From NCBI GenBank assembly GCA_035772405.1, contig JAYKKM010000196.1, positions 4,344,501-4,408,500 of the forward strand: 64,000 bases of DNA. The letters run 5' to 3'. This document shows, one piece after another, positions 27,931-39,800 of this stretch (its first letter is position 1; every line of letters starts with the position of its first letter). The position numbers and the translations under genes were made by a program. Source of the DNA: Chrysogorgia sp. JL179-B06 (Eukaryota > Cnidaria > Anthozoa > Scleralcyonacea > Chrysogorgiidae). Below the pieces are notes generated by a model. That model ran no database searches. It had not been told where the DNA came from and saw nothing but the letters and a program-made list of their open reading frames with translations.

Positions 27931-28735
27931 CAATTTGGTCGCCATTATACTCGTTCCGGAAACTCACGTGCAAGTGAAGAGCGCGTAGGGGACTAAAACT
28001 GACGTACAAAATCGTCGAGCCATGTCCACCAAGTTTGGGTTCACTTTTTGCTTGGCCAGAGACTAGAACATAGTACTCCAGTTATATGTCAACCCACTCT
28101 CCCCTTTGAATTAAGGATTATCCTTAATATACATATCTTCTCAAATTAAGGATTATAGACGATACAATGGACGATCGTCAAGCTTATGTCCTGAGAAAAA
28201 AATGATTCTGAGTCCCGGACAGGAATCGAACGTCTAACCTATTTTTAAAGAGTGAGTGCCAACCGTGACGCATTGCTACTCGGTCGGCCATTTTTTGAAG
28301 CACGAAATTCCCTTGGTGAACTCATCCGTAAATATCTTGTCAATCCTTGATATAAATTTTAATTGAAAGAAGATATACTTCAGAAAGTAATTATATCTGC
28401 ATTTTTCACAAAACTCGACGTTTTCTTGACTTTCGTTTCGAATTATGTCAGCCTTGACTGACGCGAAGCGTGCAAGACCAAGTGGTGAGGTTTAAACAAA
28501 AAATCAGATTCCGAGTGGACGTATTCGGATGAATAAGAAAGCCTCTATAGGGTTTTCGACTCAGCGAATTTCCGATGTATTTACCACGTCAAGTTGGCAA
28601 CGAAGCACTTCAAAATACGTCGTTATCGTACGGAAAGATAATCACAAACACGGTTGATACTCACTCTTTAAGCAAGTTTTAATATATTATGGTTAATTTA
28701 AGAGATCCTAACCTTAATTATTAGGAGGAGGAGAA
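27931..28735. other. Non-coding stretch; includes a tRNA-like SINE head candidate
   Basis: No gene recognised, apart from the tRNA-like segment at about 28,206-28,290. Local duplications of TTAAGGATTAT occur at about 28,110-28,155. Confidence 0.5.
28206..28290 (-). repeat. tRNA-like sequence, possible SINE head
   Basis: On the reverse strand the segment starts TGGCCGACCGAGTAGCAATG (box-A-like) and about 60 nt later has GTTCGATTCC, a perfect box B for RNA polymerase III, followed by a TGTCCGGGAC end. It does not fold as a clean tRNA, so a tRNA-derived SINE remnant is more likely than a tRNA gene. Confidence 0.4.
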
Positions 28736-29578
28736 TTAAGTAATGGGCGATGAGCCCCTCTGCCTGTTCGTAAGATTTTCTGATGAGCTGCTCGTAGGGA
28801 TTGTTAAGTTCTTTGGTTCCAGGGGGAATACCTTAATTTCTTCGTCTCGTTTCAACTTGATGTTTGGTTCCGAAAATAAATCCTTGTTCCCATGAAACAT
28901 TTTGTTCCAGAAAAAGGCAAGTAAGTGAGTTTTAAATACGACTCTGATACCTAAGCCAATTAAAATGAATACAGTGAACCTTCTCACTTCTTCTTGGTGC
29001 TTTTCCTTGATTAACGGTGCTATGTGGAGTGCACAATCAACCATCAAGGCCAAAACCATGCACAAAGTTTCAGCAAAGTAAATTAACAGAGTAAGCCAAT
29101 ACCCCAAACATATAATCTTCATGTTTCCGCATTCCTTACGAGATGGACACTTAACAGGGCTCAGGTAGTTTAAGCAGTAGACAACCAAAAGAGTGAATGG
29201 CAACCACAATAAAAGCAAAACAGAAATAGCCATACCTATTTCGTTCACCGAATTATGAATTCGGATAGAATAAGAAATACATGTTATCAGAAATAAGACA
29301 TTAAACGACCAGAATGAGCCTTTCTTCAATAATCTTTTTAATGAAGAAAATTTGTAGTTCAATTCCTTTCTATTCAAGTGGATAATAACGACGAGGAGAA
29401 CAGAGGAGACGATTGAACTGGAGAGCCAAAACAAAATCCAATATTGGGGATGATCAACGAACATTTCTTGTGTGCAATTGACAATGGAGGCTTTCTCAGA
29501 TATCACACATATTTGATCAAAGTAGATAAAAACAAAGAGCGACATTAAACGTGCTACCAAAAGTGCGACGTAAACCAC
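28736..29578 (-). CDS. 3'-terminal exon of a host multi-pass membrane protein
   Basis: A 280-codon reverse frame ending at TAA 28,736-28,738. Immediately upstream (minus strand) is a pyrimidine-rich acceptor, TTTTCTTTAG, and the frame continues in phase 0 from it, so this reads as a last exon, not a complete gene. The exon codes for about six hydrophobic helices (for example VARLMSLFVFIYF, ILFWLSSSIVSSVLLVVII, ISVLLLLWLPFTLLVVYCL and YWLTLLIYFAETLCMVLALM), a CPSRKEC loop, and a polar, serine-rich cytoplasmic-type tail (SSSSENLTNRQRGSSPIT). No family recognised. Codon use and the long open frame contrast with the surrounding transposon debris. A receptor- or transporter-like protein is possible; I do not assign one. 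Confidence 0.6.
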   Translation of the reverse strand: MVYVALLVARLMSLFVFIYFDQICVISEKASIVNCTQEMFVDHPQYWILFWLSSSIVSSVLLVVIIHLNRKELNYKFSSLKRLLKKGSFWSFNVLFLITCISYSIRIHNSVNEIGMAISVLLLLWLPFTLLVVYCLNYLSPVKCPSRKECGNMKIICLGYWLTLLIYFAETLCMVLALMVDCALHIAPLIKEKHQEEVRRFTVFILIGLGIRVVFKTHLLAFFWNKMFHGNKDLFSEPNIKLKRDEEIKVFPLEPKNLTIPTSSSSENLTNRQRGSSPIT

Positions 29579-30268
29579 CTAAAGAAAATTTAAATTGAAG
29601 TTTTCATACGTTCTAAAAGGCAGTATTAAAATTAGAATTGAGGTTGGTCATACTGCCCAATTAGTGAGTAGGATGTCTTAACGTTTCGAGCGAAGGACCT
29701 TCTTAGGAGAGTGAAACGTAAAGTAAAATGAAAACTAAGTGTGCAACTTTTACATCTCATGATTATTTTACGATGTACCAAACTTACACGTTTGACATGT
29801 ATTTGGTGTGTATTTCACTTTAGTTTCAGTCTCTGACGAAGGATCTTCGCTCGCATGGAAACGATTTATATACGCTCGACTTTTTGTACGTTATATATAG
29901 TTTATTTCTAACACACACAACACGTATACAAGAACATTCAGGGCCACAACACTTGATTTCATTATGATTTGTTCAAGAGGTGATGAAATAACTACTATAG
30001 GGATCACTTCGCATGGTTTTATTCAAAACCTAAAACTTAGGCTTTAAAAGGTCGCCGGTCCATCTCGCACAAAAAACGCCCTAATTTTACCTCTACGAAG
30101 ATAGACCACGAACAAACACTGACTGCTTTTATAAACGCTTGGTAAAGTCGTCGACAATTCATCCATTGCATGACAGGCATTCTTAAAACAACTGATAGTT
30201 TAGTAAACAGCCAACTGATTTAGCGCTTCTGGATGATGTAATGATTTGCGTCGCTTCACGGAAAATTT
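29579..30268. other. Probable intron with two Penelope-like hammerhead relics
   Basis: About 29,640-29,710 (reverse) contains CTTCGCTCGAAACGTTAAGA after an AAGAAGGTC box, the same terminal family as at 53,384-53,562. About 29,830-29,860 (forward) holds CTCTGACGAAGGATCTTCGC followed by a broken GAAAC. Neither has an intact CTGATGA box. Otherwise nothing recognised. Confidence 0.55.
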
Positions 30269-30720
30269 TATTAACAATACTTGTCCATTGCATAGCTCTA
30301 TGTTTTCTTCAGTAGCGAAGTTGGCCATAGCAACTGGTCATGCCATGCAAATTTTGAAACGATTTACATATTCAGATCTTTAAAAATATATTGTTTTCAA
30401 AATATGCAGATGTTTATAAATAGCACTTTCGATGACGTCAGTATCCATGTTTGTCCGCATTTACCCATATTTCTTGCGGCCATAACAAAAAAATAGCTAA
30501 TTATTTGCAATAATTTGTGAGTCAAATTTGGTTTGTAATTTGGTTTTGTCAAGTTTGGTTTTTAAATTTCGTATTACATGTATATGACATGCAACAAACT
30601 CTTATATTACCGTACATGAGTGGAAACACCACAGGCTGATTATAGTTTCTGTCAAAATGGACCAGTGCATTGTAATATTTCCCTCTTTAAAATATGTATT
30701 TTAATAATATGTACTTTAAT
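30269..30720. repeat. Copy 1 of an unclassified dispersed repeat
   Basis: Shares blocks in the same order with 31,748-31,990: ATTGCATAGCTCTATGTT, TGACATGCAACAAACTCTT, GAACACCAC or GGAAACACCAC followed by ATGCTGATTA-like sequence, and CAATATTTCCCTCTTTAAAA. Copy 1 has about 200 bp of extra sequence between the first two blocks. No coding capacity. Confidence 0.7.
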
Positions 30721-31747
30721 TGCGTTCGACGAAGGAGAACGCATTCATTACTTGCATGCCATGGGTGACTGTGCTTTACAGCCAAAAGAAATCAAGATGT
30801 TTGGGAACTTTACCGTTTTTGAAAAATTACCCTTTGAATAAATTATGGCCTTAGTATATGAACGCGTAACCGTATCTTTATCTGAAATCCTTAGAGTTTT
30901 CGACTTATATACGTATATAGGATCATTTTAACACAATGACGAATGCTATTTTATTTTAGTTCTCATTTTTCAACTTTGATCTTATAGCATAATATAAGAC
31001 TAGGAGTTCTTATCAGAAATGAAATGCTGCCTCAGGACTGACACAGAAGCAGTGCATGCCTGATCCTGAACACTGCTCCAACCTCGTATGCAAGCAGAAT
31101 GATGGTATAGAGCATCAAATTAAATAAATAGAATGTAGAATATAAACCACGTATCAGGGAGATCATATAGCCTTGTAATATTAAAATAACATACGGTAAT
31201 CACTGCATGGCGCGTTTATAATGTTAAAATCAATATGACCATTTGAATACATCTAATTCGAACAACATTTATTCGAAACAAACGATCCTCGTGAAGTTAT
31301 AGATTTTCCACTAATGCGAAACTTTTGCCAAATCGAACTTGATATTGGTAATATTTGCTGAATTGAACGACTTATATCTGGCGGTCGTGATACGGAAATC
31401 ATGCGGGATGTCATGACCGTTGTCAAAAACATTGAGGTTATAGTGTCTCGTTTAACATAGTTGAATTAAGACGCTGTAATATATTTATTATCTTTATTTA
31501 TTTTCATATAATTCGTTACAGCATAACTATTTTATGTTTATAAACCAATCTTCATTCATCATTTGCTGGCCCACATGCGTCGAACGCACTTTAAGTGTAA
31601 ATACATTACTTCTAGTATAATAAAATATGTATTTTAATAATCCTTTCCTATCAACAATTAGAATATAAATTATTCATCCCTGATGACAAAAAACATAATA
31701 AACTGACATGATTTTTCGTGCAAAGAAATTCCCTACTGCGTCACTTA
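30721..31747. other. AT-rich non-coding DNA
   Basis: No gene or recognisable element. Stops are frequent on both strands. Confidence 0.6.
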
Positions 31748-31954
31748 ACAATACTCGCCTATTGCATAGCTCTATGTTACCTGAGATTACCGATTAATCG
31801 GTTGTCCACAGTCGTATTATATGACATGCAACAAACTCTTCTATTGTATCTAAGGCGAGGGCCTGAGTTGATTATTCGCCTCATAGACAATGAGGGGAAC
31901 ACCACATGCTGATTAGTTTCTGCCAAAGTAAAACATTGCAATATTTCCCTCTTT
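31748..31954. repeat. Copy 2 of the dispersed repeat
   Basis: The direct-orientation partner of 30,269-30,720. Its end (CCCTCTTTAAAATATGTATT) runs into the 20-bp minisatellite, so the array probably arose from the terminal AATATGTATTTTAATAAT motif, which is single-copy at 30,690 and 31,625. Confidence 0.7.
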
Positions 31955-32078
31955 AAAATATGTATTCTAATAATAAAATATGTATTTTAATAATAAAATA
32001 TGTATTTTAATAATAAAATATGTATTTTAATAATAAAATATGTATTTTAATAATAAAATATTTATTTTAATAATCATG
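31955..32078. repeat. 20-bp minisatellite
   Basis: About six near-identical copies of AAAATATGTATTTTAATAAT in tandem, expanded at the 3' end of the preceding dispersed repeat. Confidence 0.92.
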
Positions 32079-32929
32079 TTATTAATCAGTTATCGTTAAT
32101 TAGTTATCATTCAGTCGCTGAACGGAAAAAATTTACAATTTCATTTATTTCCTTTTGTGTTGACTGACTCGAAGAATATTCAATTTAGAAAATTACGAAA
32201 GAACGAAGAAGGGACCGCTATAGACGAGACAGGTATTTCTTAGCTAAATTATCAGTAAATAATTACAAAAATAACTAATAGGATGGAAAATATCTTGATT
32301 ATTAATGGGAATACTGAGGGTACTTTATTATTGCGCTTCTTTTGTTGATGAGAATAAATATGTGAGCTGATAATTAAGTTCTCAAAAGAACTGGATGTAA
32401 TAGTACGAAAAGGAGAAATAAGAGAACTTCAATCGTATTCATGGACGATGTTTCGGACGATGTGTCCTTCAGGTGAGATGGAGAATTATGCGATGATGTC
32501 AAAAATAAAAATAGAGGTTTCTAGGAATGTATTAGCATATAAGAAAGCGGCGCCATGTAAATTTCAAAAGGTGCTGAAATGTATCATATGTGTTATCATA
32601 TGTGTGGGGAATATAATCACGTTTCCCTGTGACATGCACTGAATAGTCTCTTTACAAGATAACAACTGTATTTATTCATATCTCACTTCTCATATATAAA
32701 CACATTACATAAAAAAAATATAATATCACGCTTCTCCACGCCTAGCAATTGTCAATCTCGCTTATCAAACAAAAAATAAACGTTCTATAATTAGCGGCGA
32801 CCCCCGCAGCGTACTGTACCCTCCCCCTGTTAAAGTTCTGTAAACAGCTTTAACACCATTGCTAATTTTCTTCTAACTCATTCATCACAATCCCTAAGAT
32901 CCTGTTTTGCGCAGTGTTCTTCGCTGCTC
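32079..32929. other. Non-coding DNA; contains a short AAGTTCTC inverted repeat also seen at 57.5 kb
   Basis: At about 32,372-32,430, TTAAGTTCTCAAAAGAACT, a spacer and GAGAAATAAGAGAACTTC repeat the arrangement at about 57,549-57,602, suggesting a tiny MITE of about 60 bp with AAGTTCTC ends. The last 170 bp before the BEL element are probably its 3' flank or LTR remnant. Confidence 0.5.
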
Positions 32930-34850
32930 GTTGTCTTCTTTGTCGAAACTCTGCTGCATGCATAGCCTGCTGCATGCATAGCCTTAACACTGCGCGAGTG
33001 CTAGCGCATGTAAATAAGGCTACATATGCCTTCTCCGTTGGGTAGCTTGTGGTACAATGGGCCAGCGAAATCCACTCCTGTCACGGCGAAAGCATAAGCT
33101 ATAGACGGCTCTGTGAGGACGACAAAGCCGACATCGGTGGCGCTGGCAAAGGTCGTGCTCTCAACTTCTTACAATGGTTGCAGTTGAATCTCTGCTCGTT
33201 GGCCATGCGTCTAAGTCGAGGGATCCAAACTCCTCCATGACGATTCTGTTGATGGTAGTGTTCAACAACCAACTCTGTCAATATATGCTGCCTTGGTAGA
33301 AATATTGGGTGGTATAGCCAGGAACTCGTCCATGCCATCGCCATATTCCTGATTTGTCCTTCTTTATAGAGATATTATTTTGCAGTTCGCATCCCTTCTG
33401 AGCAAGGGCAACCCAAGTCTGCTCCGCAAGTTCCATTTCCTCAGTATTCAAAGGTCCGCTCTTCTTGTTCTCCTTTCGGCAGTTGTTGATAAAGCGTTGG
33501 ACAAATGCGGTGATTCGTAGATGTTTCCAGTACTTGTACAGTACTTCTGGAGAATCTCGTTCGTCCACCCCTCTTATGGTATATCCATCTGTTCGTTCTC
33601 GAGCAGGACCCTGTCCTTTTTTGGGGTAATTTCGGTTTGCACAGCCTTCGTTTACCCGACTCCCGGTTGGGCTGGCCAATCCTCAACTCGACGTAGCCAG
33701 TTTGGCTCCTTAAGCCAGAATTCATCCATTAAAGTAAATGGTTTGAACCTATAGGAGTATCATTAGATGTGTGAATACTAATCATAGGACTAATCACATA
33801 GTGAACACCAGGTACAAACAAAACACGATATTGACTGGGACTCGGCTGAATGTATCGCCTTTAACACAAACTATAAAAAACGGCTTACATTAGAAAGTTG
33901 GTATACCAACTTGGAACATAAACCACTTAACAGATCACAACAATTACCAACACCATACAAAAGACTTCTTCGCATATTCACCAACAAACAATACACCCAC
34001 GCTACCATTGATTATGACACAAACAACCGATGAGGAACAATATTGGCCCACGCATAACGCATGACGCAACACCCACTCACACTAATTATGACACAAACAA
34101 ACTATGACGTAATGAACCAGACATATATATGGGCAAACCTGACAAACACGCTTTACTTGACTCTGAAGATGACCGCCGCTGAGGCCGTCGAAACGCGTCA
34201 GTCACCAACAATAGTCTTTCTCAAGACTACAACAACCTGGACGATCAACTTCACACATCTAATTCATCCATTCTTGCAGGCGTTATCCCTCTTGTTCCCA
34301 AATCGCTCGGATTTTCTGCTGTTGGAACGTAATGCAACGATCCGGTTGTGAGGTCGTGAATTTTCTGGACTCTGTTGTTGACGATACCGTGACCACTTTC
34401 CCTTGTGTTGCAACCAGTAGAGAATAGTGATGCTATTCACCCACATACCTGTATGAGTGGCAGATATCGTGTAAGAATGAAGAGTGCTCCTTGTGTGGTT
34501 CAGACTTAGGAATCGATGTGTCCCTTGGGGCAATCCTTGATTTGGAGACGGGAAGGTTTTGGGTCATCCAACCATCAGAGTACTTCGAGACAACGTACAC
34601 AGTAGCACATATTCCACGCTTGCTAGCATCAGAGAATCCGTGAAGTGATATCTCCTTCTTGTTGTATAGTCAACGACGCTTCTCGGGATGGTGACAGTCA
34701 GTTTCTCCGTCAAACCCTTGATTCATTTGTCCCCCTGATGCACGATGTCGTCAGGCAACAACTCATCCCACGAGATCTTTCGTACACAGGCTTCGCTGAA
34801 AATAATTTCCCCAGTTATTGTAATACTCCGAAAAGTACTTATATTATAAA
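32930..34850 (-). mobile_element. BEL/Pao retrotransposon fragment (RNase H to integrase), interrupted by a Penelope-like insert
   Basis: Reverse-strand pol fragments. The RNase H region is at about 34,560-34,270 (AGMWVNSITILYWLQHKGKW-like). Connection to integrase follows at about 33,725-33,280. The integrase zinc-binding region lies at about 33,340-33,100 with ILTELVVEHYHQQNRHGGV and the CNHCKKLRARPLPAPPMSAL block, typical of BEL/Pao. Several frameshifts. A forward Penelope-like piece (33,731-34,260) splits it and is flanked by a 12-bp target duplication; removing it makes the BEL sequence contiguous. Confidence 0.85.
33731..34260 (+). mobile_element. 5'-truncated Penelope-like element, nested in BEL/Pao
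   Basis: 530 bp bounded by AATTCATCCATT at 33,719-33,730 and 34,261-34,272 (perfect 12-bp target duplication). The coding remnant 33,824-34,033 (stop TGA) reads DWDSAECIAFNTNYKKRLTL, then ESWYTNLE and LNRSQQLP, the C-terminal tail after the GIY-YIG domain in Penelope-like proteins. The 3' region carries a hammerhead-like motif (CTGAAGATGACC, a hairpin, then CGTCGAAACGCGTCAG at about 34,170-34,201) and ends with the same 60 bp as the fold-back at 22,396-22,547. Confidence 0.85.
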
Positions 34851-34955
34851 ACGAACAAACAGATTACATGTTTCTATGCTTCCATATCCAATAGTTTATA
34901 TTCTCCTTTTCTGTCCGTTTAGTCCTGGGACTGCGTCAGCGGTACATTTACATAA
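34851..34955. other. Possible LTR remnant between BEL/Pao and Gypsy
   Basis: About 100 bp beginning near TATTGTAATACTCCGAAAAG, located where the 3' LTR of the reverse-strand Gypsy element should be. No second copy was found to confirm it. Confidence 0.3.
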
Positions 34956-37900
34956 TTAATTAACGAGGATGGAAGTTCCTGCATGCATTCCATATCTTTC
35001 CGGTCTCCTGGTATTTCTCACCGATCTTCTGAGTGGTATGTTGTTGTCAAGGGCGTCAATCCTGGGGGGGACGGGGGGGATGTATCCCCCCCACTTTTTG
35101 ACCAATGTATGATTATCCCCTTCTGACTTTCCGCAAACGATGCAGTCATCCCCCCCACTTTCAGACACGGATTTCCGCGCTTGGTTGTTGTCGTTTCTGC
35201 CTATTGTGTTATCTTCCTGGTTGGTTTTCACAGTAAGGGGTGGTGCGATATTGTAACGGAATCGACTCAGTTCTTGTTGCCAGGGGCGGCCGTCAAGATT
35301 GGCTGCTTTAAGGGTTTTACCTAATGGTTGCTGATGAACCGTTCGGCCTCAGCGTTTCCTTGTGGCCATTTTGGTGTAGAGAAGACTCCCTTTATCCCTG
35401 TCGCCATTGAAGAGTGGAACGTTATCTGTCTTGATTAGCTTGGGAATTCCATGGACCGCGAAGTTCTTGTCGAGTTTCGGTATCACCGTAGCTGCCCTGG
35501 TGGAATGGACGATTTCAACTTCAGGAAACCGAGAATATCGTCCCACAACGACAAGAAGGTATTCTACTGTGGGTAAGGGGCCGTAGAAATCGATGTGGAG
35601 ACTTTCCCAAGGTACTTGGTTCAGGCATTGTGGTTGTAATCGGATTGGCTCGGGTGGGCTTGGTCGTCCGAGTGCTTGGCAGGACAGACATTTGTCGATG
35701 GTTGTTTTTACCATGGCATCGATATTAGGAAACCAGATTTTTTCGCGAATCAGTGCTTTAGTTTTAGTTATACCTTGGTGGGACTCGTGTGCTATGTCTA
35801 TCGCGCGTTGTTGCAGTTTGTGGGGAACGACGATACGACTTCCTCGTAGTATTATGCCATTGGTGGTGATGGTTAGTTCATCTTTAATGTGCTTGAACGG
35901 ATCTACGATGGTGTATCCCACTTGTTCGTCCGTATGCAGTTCTTGAGATCGGTCAAAGTTTCATCTGTCTGCGTGGCTGTTGTGATGTTTTCCAGGGTCA
36001 TGGCTCGTGGCACGCTGTTACGCTCAATGAAATTGACATATTCTTCTGCCATACGGTCAATGTGGTTCTTGCGCGATGGGGTAGGGTGTAGGGTGCTTTG
36101 TATACGACATCAAATGTGTATGGCTGTAAACGTAGTACCCATCGTTCGATGCGTGCGGACAGTTTGGATCTCGTGTTGCCATAAATAATTTCGAGGGGCT
36201 TGTGGTCGGTGACAAGCGTAAAAATGTTGCCATACAAGAATAGGTGGAATTGTTCTACAGCCCATACTATTGCTCCTTCTCCGTTTGAGAATAACGTGTC
36301 TCCACATCTGACAAAGCGCGACTTGCATAGGCAATAACTTTGGGGTTGGCGTCATCGTCTGCCTTTTGTGAGAGGATGGCGGATACACCGACGGGGCTTG
36401 CGTCGACGATGACGAACGTGTCTTTTCGGGTGTCAAAATACGCCATACAGGGCGTAGAGGTGAGCTCAGTTGTCAGGCTTTCGAATGCTTGCTGGCGGAT
36501 CGTTTGCCATTCGAATTGCATGTTTTTCTTTGTCAGGTTGCGCAGGGGGGTGGTTATGGTCGCGAAATTGGCGATATTATACTTGCTGCTGTAGTTTGCC
36601 ATGCATGCAAAGGAGGCTCCGAACTTGTTGGGCATTTTTCGGCGTTGGGGTATTTTGGAGGTCGATGATCCGTTGCGGGTCAGGCCTTGTGCCTTCTGCT
36701 GAGAAGATCTGCCCGAAGAATTCTAGCGTGGGTCTTAGAAAGTGTCATTTCCTGGCGTTGAGCGTCAGTCCTCTGTGTGCTAAGCGTTGTAAGCACTTGT
36801 CGAGGTTTTCGTCGTGTTCTGCGCGTGTTTTGCCATAGATAATTATATCGTCGGCAATATAATTCTTGACTCCATTTAAGCCTTGTAGCTGTGTCTGAAG
36901 TGTGTATTGGAATATCTCCGCTGCCGCGTTTGTTCCATAGTTCAAACGTTTATAGCGATATACTGTAGTCCGACGTGGGTACTGAAGGTAATACCTTATT
37001 CCAGTCCATGTTTCAATGTATCGGCTTTGCTGGTCAAGTTCGAGTTGATGATAAGCTTGTGAGAGATCCAATTTGGAGAAGTGTTTCGTCCCCTGCATTC
37101 AGCTCAAAGTTTACATCGTCAACTGTAGGTATCGGGTGTCGAACTCGTTTGATTGCTTCGTTTGCTTGTCGCATATCCACGCAAAGTCGCACGCCACCAT
37201 CTTTCTTTGGCACTGCGACGACGGGCGAGACCCAGGGGGTTGGTTCATAGTTTCGATTATATCTTCCTGTTCGAGGTTTTGGATGACATTTTTGACCTTG
37301 TCCCTGATGTGATAAAGAATGCGCCTCTGCGGTTGAGCTTTGGGAATAGCTTCTGGATTAATGTTAAGCTGAACAGTTTGTTCTTTTAGTTTCCCAATCC
37401 CTGAAATACTTTGTCATGTTTCGTGAGGATGCGATTGAGATTAGGTCCTTTGTTTGATTGCTCGACAAGGGTTGGGAGATGGTGTTGAGGTGTAGACTGA
37501 CAAGGTTCAGATCTTGTGCGGTTGACAATGATAATAGGTTTCCGCTCGTTGAACCTTTTGCCACGTATACATAGAAGGTTGCGGGAGTTATTTTCTTGTG
37601 ACGTTTACTCTTGCGCTCTTGGTGTGATTGTGCATTCCATAGAGATAATCTTCGTCTGAGTCATTTTCAATATTATGCTCGAGGGGTCGTATCGGATTCC
37701 GTTCGCTGTTGTTGGTCTGGAATGTGCAGGTCTGGTCTACGGAGCCGGTTTGCGCGATTGCTCTGCTTCTACAAACGCTTTTAAAATGGTTTAGTTTGCC
37801 ACAGTTTCTACACTGTTTTCCTTTCGCAGGACAAGAGCCTTTGTGTGGAACGGTCCGCCACAATTCCTACATTTCGGTTGTTGATGGACAGCGTCAATCT

Positions 37901-38255
37901 GGTCGTGCTTGGAAGACCGTTGGCGTGTTTTCGGTCGATTCGATGTCTCTGGCTTGAAAGGTACTTTGTCTTTGTTCATCTCGGCGTCCCTCCAAAAGCA
38001 TCGCAGCTATAGGTTGAAGCAAGGGTCGCGTAGAGCTCTCTTACGGATTTTCGGGGATCCTATCCTCTTCGATTTCAAATTCTCTCTCGGTGAACTCGCA
38101 TGTTTGGGCTAACGTCCTGAGACGTGTGTGAAAGTTATCAAGAGTTTCTCTTGGTTCTTGAACGGCCTTTCGAAAACGATACACCTCATAGCGATGGTTT
38201 TTTGTGGTTCAAAATAGTTCTTCAGTTTAGCCTTGGCGGTATCGTATTAACTTTC
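34956..38255 (-). mobile_element. Ty3/Gypsy element A, gag-pro-RT-RH-IN, reverse strand, decayed
   Basis: In order from high to low coordinates: gag end (about 38,250-37,980), two zinc knuckles (about 37,860-37,760, including [14 protein letters not shown]), protease region (about 37,560-37,370), RT with KLDLSQAYHQLELD and the catalytic YIADDIIIYG (about 37,090-36,840), RNase H with FVIVDASPVGVSAILSQK (about 36,420) and TDHKPLEIIYG (about 36,190), integrase with HESHQGITKTKALIREKIWF (about 35,790), CLSCQALGRPSPP and HIDFYGPLP. A RRSVRNTRRPERYG tail lies near 35,010. Frameshifts throughout. A G/C-rich roughly 150-bp insertion (about 35,050-35,200) interrupts the 3' end. The 5' side is cut at 38,255 by another Gypsy piece. 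Confidence 0.88.
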
Positions 38256-39800
38256 GCGGTCTCCGGTCTCGGGAGATCGAGATCATCAGAGGACAAGGAA
38301 TGGCACAAAGAATTGAAGATCGAGAGAAGTGAACTTACTCAAGATCAGGAGTTAAAATTCTTTGAGACAATCCAAGAATATGAAGATGTATTTTCTAGAG
38401 ATGAATCTGATCTTGGGTTGAGTCATTTAATTCAACATGAAATCAACACTGGTGATCACCGACCAATCAAACAACCACCAAGGAGACTTCCGCCAGATTG
38501 ATTCACTTCTTTCTCAAGGCCGAATTACACCATCAAACAGCCCGTGGAGTAGTCCTCTTGTACTAGTCCGGAAACGTGATGGAGATTACCGGATGTGTAT
38601 TGACTATCGGAAGTTGCTGTCACCACCAGAGATGACCAACCTTTACCCAGAGTGGATGACATACTGGAATCCCTGGATGGAGCTTGCTATTTTACTTCTC
38701 TCGATCTGGCATCAGGGTATTGGCAGGTGAATGTTGCAGAAAAGTACCGTGCAAAGACAGCGTTTGTCACGCCCCAAGGTCAATATGAGTGGTTGGCAAT
38801 GCCATTTGGACTCACAAACGCCCCTGGAACTTTCCAACGCTTGATGAATATGGTTCTGTAGGGACTGACGTGGAAATATTGTCTTGTCTACTTGGATGAT
38901 ATATTAATCTGGTCCAATAGCTTTGATGAACATCTCAATCGACTGCGTGTGGTATTTGAGCGACTCAGAGCTGCTGGTGTAAAGTTGAAACCGAAGAAAT
39001 GCCATTTCCTGAAGAAGCGCGTAAATTTTCTCGGTCATGTTATTTCCAATGAGGGGATTGAGACTGATCCTGAGAAGATAATGGCATTACACGATTAGCC
39101 AACGCCAAAGAATGAGAAAGAGCTGCGCAGTTTTCTTTTACTACCGCAAGTTCATCAAGGACTTTTCGCTGATTGCAGAGCCACTCTATCGTCTTCTAAA
39201 GAGAAACTGCCTATTCCAGTGGAGTACGGATCAACAGAGTGCATTCCAAGCTCTAAAACAGTGCTTATGTAAACCCCCTGTTCTGGCATATCCATCGTTT
39301 GGACCCGAAGCAGGACGTTTCGTACTGGATACTGATGCTAGTGCAGATTTAGGAATTGGAGCAGTTCTGTCTCAGGAGCAGTCTGATGCATGAACAGAAC
39401 GTGTCGTTGCCTATGGTAGTCGTTCACTACATATCTCAGAGAAGAACTACTGTGTTACCCGACTAGAAATGCTTGCCCTGGTGGAGTACATCGAGCACTT
39501 CAGATACTACCTCTTGGGGTATAAATTCCTGATTCGGACCGATCTCCAAACGCTGAAGTGGCTGTTAACCTTCCGCGAGACAGGTAGCTATATGGCTAGA
39601 ACGTCTTCAGGAATATGTGTTTGAAGTGGAACATCGACCTGGAAAGAAGTATGGAAATGCAGATGCCATGGTCCAGGAGGCCTCGACGTCAACGCCAACA
39701 CGGAGACTGTCCCTCTTGCAATCCAAGTCAGTTTGCAGAAAAGCCAACGAGTCGGATCTTCGGTGTATCTGCGGTGGATAGTTCCAAAGAAAACACAGAT
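38256..39800 (+). mobile_element. Ty3/Gypsy element B fragment (RT-RNase H), forward strand
   Basis: Forward frames give the protease-RT linker (VFSRDESDLGLSHLIQHEI), RT with SPWSSPLVLVRKRDGDYRMC, then MPFGLTNAPGTFQRLM and the catalytic YLDDILIWS (about 38,890). The RNase H follows with FVLDTDASADLGIGAVLSQE (about 39,330), then FEVEHRPGKKYGNADAM (about 39,650). The integrase is absent. Three or more frameshifts. It abuts Gypsy A head-to-head, so their 5' parts are both missing. Confidence 0.85.

Noticed and set aside
28206..28290. Possible functional tRNA gene
   Set aside because: Box B is good but the acceptor and D arms do not pair; a SINE head is more likely.
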